Assembly (NCBI RefSeq): GCF_000764535.1
Contig: NZ_CP009572.1
Span: 99,312 to 163,311, forward strand
Direction: 5' to 3'
Origin: Sphingomonas taxi
GTDB taxonomy: Bacteria; Pseudomonadota; Alphaproteobacteria; Sphingomonadales; Sphingomonadaceae
DNA: 64,000 bases
The position numbers and the translations under genes are program-made. Of this stretch, positions 51,461 to 59,869 are shown in pieces. The notes under the pieces were generated by a model. It saw nothing but the letters and a program-made list of their open reading frames with translations. It ran no database searches and had not been told where the DNA came from. Numbering within the stretch: the first letter of the stretch is position 1; each line of letters begins with the position of its first letter.

Positions 51461-52243
51461 TCAGCCGCGGGCGAAGATCGTCGCGGCGCCCGAGGCGACC
51501 GACGCGAGCCGGGCGACCGCGGCGTCGTAAGCGGCGGGCATCTGCGTCATCGCCGCCATCGCACGATCGATGTCGTTGAGACTGCCCCGCGCGGCATCGT
51601 GATCGTCCGCGCCATGCTGCCGCTCGGCGCGGCGCAGGATCGCGCGCACCTCATTGGCGAGCGCACGCGCGTCATTGGCGAAGGCGGCGTCGTCGGCGCC
51701 ATCGTCCGGATGCGCCGCAGCGCCGCGCCGGCCGGCCTCGCTCCGCGTCCGGGTCGCGGTGCCCGCGGCGGGGGTCACCTGCGCTTCGCTGCGGGCGGCG
51801 TTGCCGGTCGCGCCGGCGGGGTCCTGCGGCACGTCCTCGGCCGGCGCGGGGGTCGGCGTCAGATTGGCCCCGCCGACGATCGTGACCTCGGTGCCCTGTA
51901 CCGCGAAGGCGGTGCCGCCGGCCCCGACATATTCCTGCACCGCTTCGGCCAGTTCGCGCGCGATCTGCGCCGCGGCCTGGGCGAGCTTCTCGGCATCGGC
52001 GGCATGGAGCAGCTTGAGCAGGTGCAGCCGCGTCTTCAGTTCGGCGATCCTGGCGGCCGCGCGCGCCTTGCCGCCATCGCTGCCGCTGCGCCGTACCGCG
52101 TCCAGCGTCGCCAGCGCCTCGCTCGCGGCCTGCGCCGTGCCCTCGGCCGATCCGATTCCCAGGACCTCGGCCGCGGTTACCGGTGCGACGCGGTCATGCG
52201 GGATCGGGGCGATCGCCGTCAGCGTGGACCTGGCTAGCTTCAT
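51461..52243 (-). CDS. Hypothetical protein, second member of the two-copy family
   Basis: A 260-residue protein paralogous to that at 1194-2009. Shared blocks: AELKTRLHLLKLLHAAD (KAQLHLVEMMHTGD in the other), AAAQIARELAEAVQEYVGAGGT, and DAAFANDARALANEVRAILRRAE. The middle is Pro/Ala-rich low complexity. A helical stretch near the C-terminus (IDRAMAAMTQMPAAYDAAVARLASVASGAATIF) is specific to this copy. Neither copy has an obvious enzyme motif. The upstream sequences of the two genes also share ATAATGGA/TATGATGGA words. A structural or phage-like helper role is possible but unproven. Confidence 0.78.
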   Translation of the reverse strand: MKLARSTLTAIAPIPHDRVAPVTAAEVLGIGSAEGTAQAASEALATLDAVRRSGSDGGKARAAARIAELKTRLHLLKLLHAADAEKLAQAAAQIARELAEAVQEYVGAGGTAFAVQGTEVTIVGGANLTPTPAPAEDVPQDPAGATGNAARSEAQVTPAAGTATRTRSEAGRRGAAAHPDDGADDAAFANDARALANEVRAILRRAERQHGADDHDAARGSLNDIDRAMAAMTQMPAAYDAAVARLASVASGAATIFARG

Positions 52244-52309
52244 GGACCGTCACCCCATCGTCACCCGTCCATTATAGCGGGATCGCCGTGCCCGCGGAAA
52301 CGCGCCGCC

Positions 52310-53251
52310 TCAGACCGTCCCGTAGACGTCGCGCCCACCCGCGGCCGCGCCTGCGGCGAGATTGGCGCGCGCCTGTTCGATCGAGGCGGTCGTCTCGTCG
52401 CCCTTGCCGACGACGATGCCGGCCGAGGCGGTGAGCGGCCCGATCACGTCGCCGCTGCCGCGCAGCTTCAACCGCCGCGCGTGGAACGCGTCGAGCGCCT
52501 CCTCCGCCAGCGCCCGCGCCATCGTCAGCGCGACGTCGCGCAGCACGACGATGAATTCATTGCCGCTCCACCGGATCAATTCCTCGTCCGGAAAGCTCTC
52601 GCGCAGCGTCGCCGCGAAGGCGCTGAGCACGTTGTTGCCGACCGAACGGCCATAACGCGCGTTGATCCCGACCAGCCCGTCGATCCCGAACAGGATCATC
52701 ACATACGACCGTCCCGACAGCGCGACTTCGCGGAACAGCCGCTCCCCGCCGGCCTGGTCGAGCGCCGCGGTGAGCCCGTCGCGCTCGTGCCCGGTGACGC
52801 GCGGCGCGCCACCGGTGATCGCGTCGCGCAACCGGGCGAGCTCGCCACGCAGGTCGGCGAGTTCGCGCTCGGCCTGCGCCAGCCGCGCAACGATCGCATC
52901 CTGGTCGACCGGCACGCGGCCACCCGCCGCGCCGATATCCGCGCCGAGCGTGCGGGTGAGGTCGTGGGCGTCCGCGGCGAGCGATCCCAGCTCGTCCGCC
53001 TGCATCGCAACGTTGCGCTCGCGCCAAGTGACTTCCGGCGGCCCGTCGCGACAGTAGCGGTCGATCAGCATCGTCGCGGTATCCGCGGTCAGCCGCAGCC
53101 CGCCGTCGGTATGCTCGTCGATGTCGCGCGCCAGCGGCGAATGCGGATTGGCGACGTAGCGGCTGGCGAGATCCTGATAGGCCGGACTCGGGTCCAGCCG
53201 GTGCCGTTCGAGAAATGCCAGGGCCTCGCGGGCAAGGTCGAACGACGGCAT
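52310..53251 (-). CDS. GGDEF-domain protein with a degenerate SGNEF motif
   Basis: A 313-residue soluble protein. The N-terminal 180 residues are helical with a coiled coil (AQAERELADLRGELARLRDAI). The GGDEF-like domain has FGIDGLVGINARYGRSVGNNVL at the metal position and SGNEF in place of GG[DE]EF, so catalysis is doubtful and it may instead bind cyclic-di-GMP or GTP. I chose the ATG at 53251 (MPSFDLAREAL); the frame stays open to 53338. It stands between the orphan-family gene and the second PQQ-type dehydrogenase. Confidence 0.78.
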   Translation of the reverse strand: MPSFDLAREALAFLERHRLDPSPAYQDLASRYVANPHSPLARDIDEHTDGGLRLTADTATMLIDRYCRDGPPEVTWRERNVAMQADELGSLAADAHDLTRTLGADIGAAGGRVPVDQDAIVARLAQAERELADLRGELARLRDAITGGAPRVTGHERDGLTAALDQAGGERLFREVALSGRSYVMILFGIDGLVGINARYGRSVGNNVLSAFAATLRESFPDEELIRWSGNEFIVVLRDVALTMARALAEEALDAFHARRLKLRGSGDVIGPLTASAGIVVGKGDETTASIEQARANLAAGAAAGGRDVYGTV

Positions 53252-53524
53252 CGTGACGGGTGCTTTCGATAGGACCGTTTTGGAGATAGGACAGCTGCCC
53301 TGACGCGAGATATCGTGCCCAGATGCGGCAGGCAACATCCTGGGTTATGGAAACATCGTGCCTGACACGATGGGCGGCGGGCAAGCCCTCATCCAGGATA
53401 GTGTAGCGGCCGTTCACCCCTTTTACGCGGCATCCTCCTTGATTGTCATACGTTTAGTCGAAAACCGCAGGCGCATTCCGCAGCGGCGGGGGCCTTCGAC
53501 GGGCCGCAACGGGAGCATGACGTG

Positions 53525-54718
53525 ATGCGGCCAGGCCTGTATGTCCCGATCGCGCTGGCGATGGCGCTGGCCGCATGCGGCGATGGCGACGGCGGCAGCG
53601 ACGCCGCCCCGATCGGCAGCCCCGCACCGACACCGACACCGGTGCCGGCCCCTACGCCGACACCGACCGCGACGCCGACCCCGACCCCGGCGGTGACCGC
53701 GGTCGACCAGCGCGTCGTCGCCAGTTTCGACAATCCATGGGCGATGGTGTTCCTGCCCGACGGGCGGATGCTGGTCACCGAGAAATCGGGGCAGCTCCAG
53801 CTCGTCACCCAGACCGGCGGCAAGACGCAGGTCGCCGGGGTGCCGCGCGTCACCTTCTCGGGCCAGCTCGGCCTGCAGGACGTCGTGCTCGACCCCGGTT
53901 TCGCGAGCAACGCGCGGATCTGGATCAGTTATGCCGAGCCCGCCAGCGGCGGCCAGCAGCTCGCCGTCGCGCGTGCGACGCTCGATCTCGCCACCACGCC
54001 GCGGCTGACCGACCTGGCGGTGATCTGGCGCGCGACGCCGGCGACCACCGGCGGGCAGCTGGGTGCGCGGCTCGCCTTCGCGCCCGACGGCGGGACGTTG
54101 TTCGTCACCAGCGGCGAGCGCCAGCAGGGCACGCCGGCGCAGGATCTGTCGGGGACGCTCGGCAAGATCGTGCGGATCACCCTCGACGGCAGCGCCGCAT
54201 CGGGCAACCCCTTCGCCGCGACCGCCGGCGCGCGTGCGGAGATCTGGTCGCTCGGCCATCGCAATCCATATGGCCTGGTCTTCGCGAGCGACGGCCGCCT
54301 GTTCGAATCCGAGATGGGACCGGCGGGCGGCGACGAGTTCAACCTGATCGAGGCGGGCAAGAATTACGGCTGGCCGCGGGTGTCGGAGGGCGACAATTAC
54401 GACGGCACGCCGATCCCGCGCCACGCCACCAATCCCGCCTATACGCCGCCCCTGGTCAGCTGGACGCCGGTGATCGCGCCCGGCGGGATGATCCAGTATC
54501 GCGGCACCGCCTTTTCCGGCTGGACCGGCGACTTCCTGCTCGCCGGGCTGGCGCAACAGGGCATCGTCCGCGTCCGGGTGTCGGGCAGCACCGCCAGCGA
54601 GGTCGCGCGCATCGGCCTCGGCAACCGCATCCGCGAGATCGAGGAAGGGCCGAACGGCACGCTCTGGGTATTGCGCGACGGATCCGGGGGCGCGCTGGTC
54701 CAGCTGACGCCGCGATAG
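53525..54718 (+). CDS. PQQ-dependent sugar dehydrogenase-like lipoprotein
   Basis: A 397-residue lipoprotein. The lipobox is ALAAC (Cys around 18). A long Pro-Thr linker (about 32-56, built from PTPT and PTAT units) tethers the propeller. The catalytic part has NPWAMVFLPDGRMLVTEKSG, GLQDVVLDPGF, ARLAFAPDGGTLFVTSGER, LGHRNPYGLVF, EMGPAGGDEFNLIEAGKNYGWP, the aldose sugar dehydrogenase (YliI-like) set. The start is either the GTG at 53522 or the ATG at 53525. It would act at the outer or inner membrane surface on sugars. It differs from the soluble enzyme at 18439 by its lipid anchor and linker. Confidence 0.88.
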   Translation: MRPGLYVPIALAMALAACGDGDGGSDAAPIGSPAPTPTPVPAPTPTPTATPTPTPAVTAVDQRVVASFDNPWAMVFLPDGRMLVTEKSGQLQLVTQTGGKTQVAGVPRVTFSGQLGLQDVVLDPGFASNARIWISYAEPASGGQQLAVARATLDLATTPRLTDLAVIWRATPATTGGQLGARLAFAPDGGTLFVTSGERQQGTPAQDLSGTLGKIVRITLDGSAASGNPFAATAGARAEIWSLGHRNPYGLVFASDGRLFESEMGPAGGDEFNLIEAGKNYGWPRVSEGDNYDGTPIPRHATNPAYTPPLVSWTPVIAPGGMIQYRGTAFSGWTGDFLLAGLAQQGIVRVRVSGSTASEVARIGLGNRIREIEEGPNGTLWVLRDGSGGALVQLTPR

Positions 54719-54734
54719 GGGATACGAGGCGCCG

Positions 54735-55175
54735 TTACGTCGACGACCGCTCCGTCGCGCGCCGCGCCAGGCTGGCATAACAGCCGGACAGCGACTCCGC
54801 TTCGCCGGTCTCGATGCGGTTGCAGACCGCATCGACCGGCCGGATCGGCAACGATCCGACGACGATGCTGGGGTTGAAGACCATGCCGCCGCGCGCCGCG
54901 GCATCGCCGTCGTCCGCCCACGCGCCCCCGAGATTGCGCCGGATCACCTCGCCGACATAGCAGGCCACGCCGATCACCAGATCGGCGACGTCCGCCGGAT
55001 CGACCCTCTTCTGGTGAAGCCCTTCGAGAAATGCATCCATCTGACCGATGCCCGCTTCGGAATAGTCCAAAGCGCTGCCCGTATCATCCTGATAATATGC
55101 GACGAATTCCTCCGCCTGCTCCTGTATCCCTGCCCGATCCACGCCGTCCCCCCGGATATCCGCGATGATCCTCAT
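54735..55175 (-). CDS. Hypothetical protein, 146 residues
   Basis: A soluble acidic protein. It has helical segments (QAEEFVAYYQDDTGSALDYSE, GIGQMDAFLEGLHQK, DVADLVIGVACYVGEVIRRNLGG), a short beta-like GMVFNPSIVVGSLPIRPVDAVCN, and ends polar. The pattern of an N-terminal helical domain followed by a Cys-containing GEVIRRN resembles small uncharacterised domain families of immunity or ligand binding, but I cannot name one. It is convergent with the dehydrogenase, 16 bases away. Confidence 0.6.
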   Translation of the reverse strand: MRIIADIRGDGVDRAGIQEQAEEFVAYYQDDTGSALDYSEAGIGQMDAFLEGLHQKRVDPADVADLVIGVACYVGEVIRRNLGGAWADDGDAAARGGMVFNPSIVVGSLPIRPVDAVCNRIETGEAESLSGCYASLARRATERSST

Positions 55176-55289
55176 TATAGCGGCGACGCGCGACGCGCCG
55201 GCCTTTGGCCGCGCACTCGTTCAGGAACGATGTCATGTCGGTCGCGTAATGCTGACCACCAGCCCATTTCCGGGTGCGGAGAGATATTC

Positions 55290-55526
55290 ATGAAAATCAG
55301 CACGATCCTGGGCGCCATCGGCATGATCGCCGCCACCCTCGGCACGGTCGGCACCGCCGACGCGCAGCGCCGCGACCACGACCGCGATCGCGGCCGCTAC
55401 GAGCATCGCGACCATCGCGGTCCGCACGGCATGCGTCACGATCGCGGTCGCCGCTTCGAGCGCAACCGTCACGACCGCTGCCGCACCGTGATCCGCCACG
55501 ACCGTCGCGTCCGCGTCTGCCGCTGA
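55290..55526 (+). CDS. Small exported Arg/His/Asp-rich protein
   Basis: A 78-residue protein. A signal peptide (LGAIGMIAATLGTVGTADA) is followed by a mature part built almost only from Arg, His and Asp (QRRDHDRDRGRYEHRDHRG and so on) with two Cys near the end. GGAGAG precedes the ATG at 55290. Such tails may bind metal, nucleic acid or negatively charged envelope glycans. Sphingomonads often carry such proteins. Function is unknown. Confidence 0.65.
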   Translation: MKISTILGAIGMIAATLGTVGTADAQRRDHDRDRGRYEHRDHRGPHGMRHDRGRRFERNRHDRCRTVIRHDRRVRVCR

Positions 55527-55533
55527 CCGGATC

Positions 55534-55565
55534 GGGAGCCGGCGACCCTCGCGTCGCCGGCTCCC
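55534..55565. terminator. Perfect 13-base stem, bidirectional
   Basis: GGGAGCCGGCGAC pairs perfectly with GTCGCCGGCTCCC over a six-base loop, between two convergent genes (stops at 55526 and 55572). Confidence 0.7.
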
Positions 55566-55571
55566 CTGCAG

Positions 55572-56000
55572 TTACCGCACCGCGCTGCGCAGCCCGGCGG
55601 GGAGCTGGTCGATCGGGCAGTAACGATAGGATGTCGCGGGGCCGCGCGTCGCCAGCGTGAAGGTCAGCGCATCGGCGACGGTCACCGTCTGGCGCTCGAC
55701 GAAGCGGGGGGCGGGGCCGGCACCCGCGTCGATGCACGACTGGCTGACGGTATAGCGATTCCCCTTGCGCGACAGCACCCGGGCGCGACAGGCGCGGGTA
55801 TGTGCGGTGCTGAGGCCGCGGCCGTCATATTGGCGGATCTCGGCGTTAGCCGGATCGCGGCAGCTCGCGCCTTTCATAACGTAGATGCCGGGCTTGAGCC
55901 GGTAGACGCCGCCCGGCTTGGGCGAGGGATCGACGCTGGCCCAGGCGCCGGTCGCGGCGAGTAGCACCAGCAGCGGCGCGGCGATCGTCATGCGTGTCAT
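55572..56000 (-). CDS. Hypothetical exported protein
   Basis: A 142-residue protein with a signal peptide (IAAPLLVLLAATGAWA). The mature part is beta-rich (GGVYRLKPGIYVMKG, YDGRGLSTAHTRACRARVLSRKGNRYTVSQSC) and has four Cys, likely two disulfides. AAGGAGGATG is a strong ribosome binding site. It is probably a small periplasmic beta-barrel or lipocalin-like protein. No family is recognised. Confidence 0.7.
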   Translation of the reverse strand: MTRMTIAAPLLVLLAATGAWASVDPSPKPGGVYRLKPGIYVMKGASCRDPANAEIRQYDGRGLSTAHTRACRARVLSRKGNRYTVSQSCIDAGAGPAPRFVERQTVTVADALTFTLATRGPATSYRYCPIDQLPAGLRSAVR

Positions 56001-56054
56001 ACATCCTCCTTGGTTGCCTGATGGATAAACCCGGCAAGCCGGACCGCGGCTCAA

Positions 56055-56102
56055 TTGCGTCATGGCTGTTTCGAGTGCATATAATGAGCAGGGAGTGCAC
56101 TC
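56055..56102 (+). promoter_or_regulatory. Promoter and operator of the toxin-antitoxin pair
   Basis: TTGCGT (56055-56060) and TATAAT (56080-56085) are 19 bases apart. GAGTGCA occurs at 56073-56079 and again at 56093 within the perfect palindrome GAGTGCACTC (56093-56102), which touches the ATG at 56103. An autorepressing antitoxin could bind these repeats. There is little room for a leader. Confidence 0.5.
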
Positions 56103-56453
56103 ATGCTAGCCGCGTTTCTCGACGATATCCGCGATCACGACATGATCGCCCCGCGCCGCATGGCGGACCGGCTGCGGCTGCCGATGGCGCGGCTGGCGCG
56201 GCTGGCGCACGTCAACCGCAACACGATGGCCGCCAAGCCGGAGAGCCCGGCGGTGCAGGCCAAGCTCGGCGAGATCGCGCGGATCATCGCGCGCGCGGCG
56301 GAATTGTCGGGCGACGAAGGCAAGGCGATCATCTGGTTCCGGCACCAGCCGATCGCCGGTTTCGGCAAGACCGCCGAGGAACTGGTCGAGGCGGGGGAGG
56401 CCGCGGCAGTGCTGTGGACGCTCGAGACGATGGACCAGGGCGTCTATGCGTGA
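56103..56453 (+). CDS. Antitoxin of the Xre/MbcA/ParS type
   Basis: A 116-residue protein with an N-terminal helix-turn-helix (PRRMADRLRLPMARLARLAHVNRNTM) and the C-terminal toxin-binding domain of the MbcA/ParS/Xre group (AIIWFRHQPIAGFGKTAEELVEAGEAAAVLWTLETMDQG). The last helices occupy the toxin active site in known complexes. It precedes the RES toxin by 23 bases. No strong ribosome binding site; an operator palindrome abuts the start. Confidence 0.88.
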   Translation: MLAAFLDDIRDHDMIAPRRMADRLRLPMARLARLAHVNRNTMAAKPESPAVQAKLGEIARIIARAAELSGDEGKAIIWFRHQPIAGFGKTAEELVEAGEAAAVLWTLETMDQGVYA

Positions 56454-56476
56454 CGGGTCGCTGAGCTGACCGACGC

Positions 56477-56965
56477 ATGGCCGTTCCGCTCCACCCGCTC
56501 GCCGCGCGCTATTGGCGGATGCTCGGCGTCCGCTGGCAGGGACAGCCGTTCGACAGCGGCGCGCATCTGACCGGCGGACGCTGGAACCCGCCCGGCATGG
56601 CCGCGCTCTATCTGTCCGCCGACTACAATACCGCGATCCGCGAGATGCATCAGGATCTGGTGCGGCCGGGGACACTGGTCGCCTATGATCTGGTCGCGAC
56701 GGCAATCGCCGACCTGCGCGACGCCGATCCGGCGATCCTCGATTGCCAATGGCGCCGCATCTTCAAGCTGGACGGCGGCATCCCGCCGAGCTGGACGCTG
56801 GCGCAGACGCTGCGCGACGCCGGGGCCGAGGGCGCGCTGGTGCCGTCGGTCCAGCATCGTGGCGGCACCAATCTGGTGCTGTGGCGCTGGCACGACGCCC
56901 GCATCGCCGGCGAAGGCGCGGCGCTGACCCTGCTCGATCCCGAGGCGGTGCTGACCGGCCGCTAG
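56477..56965 (+). CDS. RES-domain toxin
   Basis: A 162-residue RES-domain protein. The name-giving residues are visible: Arg in ARYWRMLGVRW and GGRWNPPG, Tyr in ALYLSADYNTA, Glu in IREMHQDL, and Ser in VPSVQHRGGTNL. RES toxins degrade NAD+ and arrest growth unless bound by their Xre-type antitoxin, encoded just upstream. The ADP-ribosyl-transferase-like fold explains the motif. It is convergent with the glycosyltransferase at 56962, overlapping it by three bases. Whether it is intact and active is inferred from full length. Confidence 0.88.
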   Translation: MAVPLHPLAARYWRMLGVRWQGQPFDSGAHLTGGRWNPPGMAALYLSADYNTAIREMHQDLVRPGTLVAYDLVATAIADLRDADPAILDCQWRRIFKLDGGIPPSWTLAQTLRDAGAEGALVPSVQHRGGTNLVLWRWHDARIAGEGAALTLLDPEAVLTGR

Positions 56966-57885
56966 CGCGACGGCCGGCGTCGCCGCAGGACATCGTCCGC
57001 GCGATGCCGCCAATAGCCGACCGCGCCGCGCAGCTTGTGGCGCAGGCGGAAGGCGTAGAAGGCGCGGATGCCGCCATGGGTGGTGACGGGATCGGTGAGA
57101 TCGCGGCGCAGGTCGGCGATGTCGCGTGCCAGCGCGCGCCGGATGCGCGGATCGCGCCAGTGCTTGGCGTAGAGCGCACCGTCGCCGAAGCCATAGCCGG
57201 CGAGCAATGCCGTCTCCTCGTCGAGCCGCCGGCGGCCGTGATGGTGGTCGACGACGAAACGGTGATCGTAGTGCAGCGCGATATCCTGGCGCATCGCGCG
57301 GACGAGGAAATCGGTGTCCTCCGCGGCGACGAACGGCGCGCCGGCACCGAAGCGCGCGTCGAACGCGCCGACCCGCCGCGGCACGTCGGCGGTGAAGGCG
57401 AGGTTGGCGCCCATCACGAAGCCGCCGGGAAAGCTGCCCGCGGGCGCGGTCATCGGATGATCCTCCAGCTTCACCGTCACCGGCAGATCGGCGGGATCGC
57501 CGAGCAGGATGCGCCCGCCGATGATCGCCGGCCCCGCCACCTCGGCGAACGCCTGGACCAGCGCGGGGAAATAGTCGGCGTGGAGGACGCAATCGTCGTC
57601 GGTCATCGCGACGATCCGCCCGCGCGCCCGGGCGAGGCCGAGGTTGCGGGCGCGGGCGAGGCCGGGCCGCGCCTCGTGCAGCCGATGGACGGGGAAAGGC
57701 GGCCGCCACGCCGCCAGCCGTCGCGGCGTATCGTCGCGCGAGCCGTTGTCGACGAGGATCACCTCGACCGCCAGCGCCGGGGCCGCCGCAACCGCCCGGT
57801 CGATCGAGGCGAGCGTCGCGGCCAGCGACGCGCTGCGGTCGCGCGTGCAGACCAGCAGGCTGACATCGGGACGCACGCCGCTCAC
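56962..57885 (-). CDS. Family 2 glycosyltransferase
   Basis: A 307-residue GT-A enzyme. VSLLVCTRDRSASLAATLASID begins the nucleotide-binding half, VDNGSRDDTP and ARNLGLARARG follow, and MTDDDCVLHADYF holds the metal-binding Asp triad. AAEDTDFLVRA carries the catalytic-base ED pair. The C-terminus is basic (RRRRPSR). The GTG start at 57885 overlaps the upstream stop as GTGA. It is the last gene of the glycan operon. The sugar donor and acceptor are unknown. Confidence 0.88.
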   Translation of the reverse strand: MSGVRPDVSLLVCTRDRSASLAATLASIDRAVAAAPALAVEVILVDNGSRDDTPRRLAAWRPPFPVHRLHEARPGLARARNLGLARARGRIVAMTDDDCVLHADYFPALVQAFAEVAGPAIIGGRILLGDPADLPVTVKLEDHPMTAPAGSFPGGFVMGANLAFTADVPRRVGAFDARFGAGAPFVAAEDTDFLVRAMRQDIALHYDHRFVVDHHHGRRRLDEETALLAGYGFGDGALYAKHWRDPRIRRALARDIADLRRDLTDPVTTHGGIRAFYAFRLRHKLRGAVGYWRHRADDVLRRRRPSR

Positions 57886-58799
57886 CCCGCGTCGCGCAGC
57901 CGTTCGGCGAGGACGTGCGCCTCCGCCATCGTCGCCGCGGTCGCGACCGGCGTGGCGGCGGGCCAAGCGGCGGCATAAGCGGCGATCTTGCCGTAGTCGT
58001 TATCGAGCACGACGTGCGGAATGCCGAGCAGATCGGCGAGGATATGGCCGTGCAGCCGGTCGGTGACGATCACCTCGCCCTGCGCGAGCAGCCGCAGGCC
58101 GCGCGCGACGCGCGCCTGCGCCTGCGCCTCGCGCGCCGCGACGCCGGTACCGGCGGGCAGATCGGGATCGTCGTCGAGCCAGTCGACGACGCGCGCCGGT
58201 GCCGCTGGCGCGCCGCCATGATCGCGACGTTCGTCGTCGCTGCGCAACAGCATCAGCAGCGCGACCTCAGCCGCGCCGCGCGGCTGCGCCCCCAGCGCGA
58301 TCGCGGAATCGGGCACGAGATCGACGGGGCAGGCGATCCGCGCGGTGGCGAAGGCGTGGCTGCGCGCATCGCGGACGTAGAGCGTGAAATCGGGATGTTC
58401 CGCGGCGAGCGCGGCGAACCGCCCGGCCCTGGCGGGATCGCGGAAGTGGATCGATTGCGGCAATTGCACCACCGGCCGGTCGCGCACCGTCGCCAGCAGA
58501 TGTTCGCGGAAATGCTGATGATGCGGCCAGATGTCGCCGAGATTGCCGCCGCCATGCAGGAACAGGGTGCCGCTCGGGCAGGCGCGGCGGAAGGCGTCGG
58601 CATCGAAGTCGTGCCATGTCGACACGTAGACAGGTCCACAGCCGGTGATGTGGCGGAGCATCGCCAGCTCGCCGAGCCAGATCGCACTGTCGCCAACATT
58701 GGCGTGATCGGGAAAATCGACCAGCGCATAAGGCGCGCCGGCGCCGACGTGCGTGCGATAGCAGGCGTCGAGCACCGCCAGCGGTGCGGGCGCGGTCAT
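57882..58799 (-). CDS. Polysaccharide pyruvyl transferase-family protein
   Basis: A 305-residue protein of the CsaB/ExoV-like pyruvyl transferase superfamily. DHANVGDSAIWLGE near the N-terminus, LFLHGGGNLGDIWPHH, VQLPQSIHF, YVRDARSHAF and the C-terminal VIVTDRLHGHILADLLGIP are the hallmarks. These enzymes add pyruvate ketals from phosphoenolpyruvate to sugars in exopolysaccharides or wall polymers. It overlaps the neighbours by four bases on both sides. A pyruvylated glycan is the likely product of the cluster. Confidence 0.9.
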   Translation of the reverse strand: MTAPAPLAVLDACYRTHVGAGAPYALVDFPDHANVGDSAIWLGELAMLRHITGCGPVYVSTWHDFDADAFRRACPSGTLFLHGGGNLGDIWPHHQHFREHLLATVRDRPVVQLPQSIHFRDPARAGRFAALAAEHPDFTLYVRDARSHAFATARIACPVDLVPDSAIALGAQPRGAAEVALLMLLRSDDERRDHGGAPAAPARVVDWLDDDPDLPAGTGVAAREAQAQARVARGLRLLAQGEVIVTDRLHGHILADLLGIPHVVLDNDYGKIAAYAAAWPAATPVATAATMAEAHVLAERLRDAG

Positions 58800-59869
58800 G
58801 CCGCGAGCACCGCACGATCGGCGCCGGCCGCACGATAGAGCGCCTCGCACCGGTCGAGCCATATATCGCGGGTGAACATCCGCTCGACCCGCGCGCGCGG
58901 CACGAGGCGGGGGATGGCGAGCGCCGTCCCGATCGCTGCGGCGAGCGCGGCGACGTCGCCGGCGGGGGCGAAGGCACCGGCCTCGCCGATCACCTCGCGC
59001 GCGGCGCCCTGGTCGAAGGCGGCGACGGGCAGACCGCACGCCATCGCCTCCGCCGCGACGAGACCGAACGGCTCGTCCCAGCAGGGGGTGAACAGAAATA
59101 CCGAGGCGCGCGCCATCTCCGCCGCGAGCGCCGCGCCGGCGAGATGGCCGCCGTAGCGCACCGTAGGCCCAAGCAGCGGCGCGACCTCGGCGGCCCAATA
59201 ATCGGGGTCCTCGACCGGTCCGAACAAGGTGAGCGGCACGCCGGCACGCAGCGCCGCCTGCGCGGCGAAATGCGGCCCCTTGTTGGGGGTCATCCGCCCG
59301 CACCAGAGCGCGCTGCCGTCGCCCTGCGGCGAAAAGCGCCACGCATCGGCATCGATGCCATTGTGCAGCACCGACGCCTGCGCCGGCGCGCCCTCGGGCC
59401 ACCAGGCGGCAAGCTGCGTCGCCGAGGTGACGGTGAGCCGATGCCCCGGCGTCGCGCTGGCGCGGACGAACCAGTGCAACGCATCATAGGGCGGCACGTG
59501 CAGCGAGGTGACGGTCGGCGTCACCGCGGTGCGCCGCGGCTCGATCGCGAACCGGTGCAGGCTGTTGTTGTGGACCACGTCATAGCCGCCCGCCGAGATC
59601 CTGTCGCAGGCGGCGGCATAGCCGGCGTCGAGATGCGCGATCAGCGGCGCCGAGCCGCGATGCTCCGCCCAAGGGAAGACGCATTCGTAATGTTTCGCCA
59701 CGACGGGATCGATCGCGAAGCGCGGATCGCTGTCGCCCGAGGCAAACAAAGTGACGTCATGGCCGCGCGCCTCCAGGCCCGCGGCGAGCTGCCAGCAATG
59801 CGCCTCCATGCCGCCCGCGAAGGGCTGCGCGATGCGCTGACGGACATGGGCGAGGATCGCGATCCTCAT
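58796..59869 (-). CDS. Family 4 glycosyltransferase
   Basis: A 357-residue GT-B retaining glycosyltransferase. The acceptor half starts MRIAILAHVRQRIAQPFAGGMEAHCW, the middle has VVHNNSLHRF, and the donor half has NGIDADAWRFSPQG, WCGRMTPNKGPH and PCWDEPFGLVAAEAMACGLPVAAF with the EX7E motif. The start ATGA overlaps the stop of the preceding gene. It acts in the cytosol on nucleotide sugars, together with the rest of the operon. Confidence 0.9.
   Translation of the reverse strand: MRIAILAHVRQRIAQPFAGGMEAHCWQLAAGLEARGHDVTLFASGDSDPRFAIDPVVAKHYECVFPWAEHRGSAPLIAHLDAGYAAACDRISAGGYDVVHNNSLHRFAIEPRRTAVTPTVTSLHVPPYDALHWFVRASATPGHRLTVTSATQLAAWWPEGAPAQASVLHNGIDADAWRFSPQGDGSALWCGRMTPNKGPHFAAQAALRAGVPLTLFGPVEDPDYWAAEVAPLLGPTVRYGGHLAGAALAAEMARASVFLFTPCWDEPFGLVAAEAMACGLPVAAFDQGAAREVIGEAGAFAPAGDVAALAAAIGTALAIPRLVPRARVERMFTRDIWLDRCEALYRAAGADRAVLAA

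Noticed and set aside
54735..55175. Assignment of the 146-residue protein to an immunity family
   Set aside because: The helical pattern is suggestive, but I could not match any defined family motif from the sequence alone.
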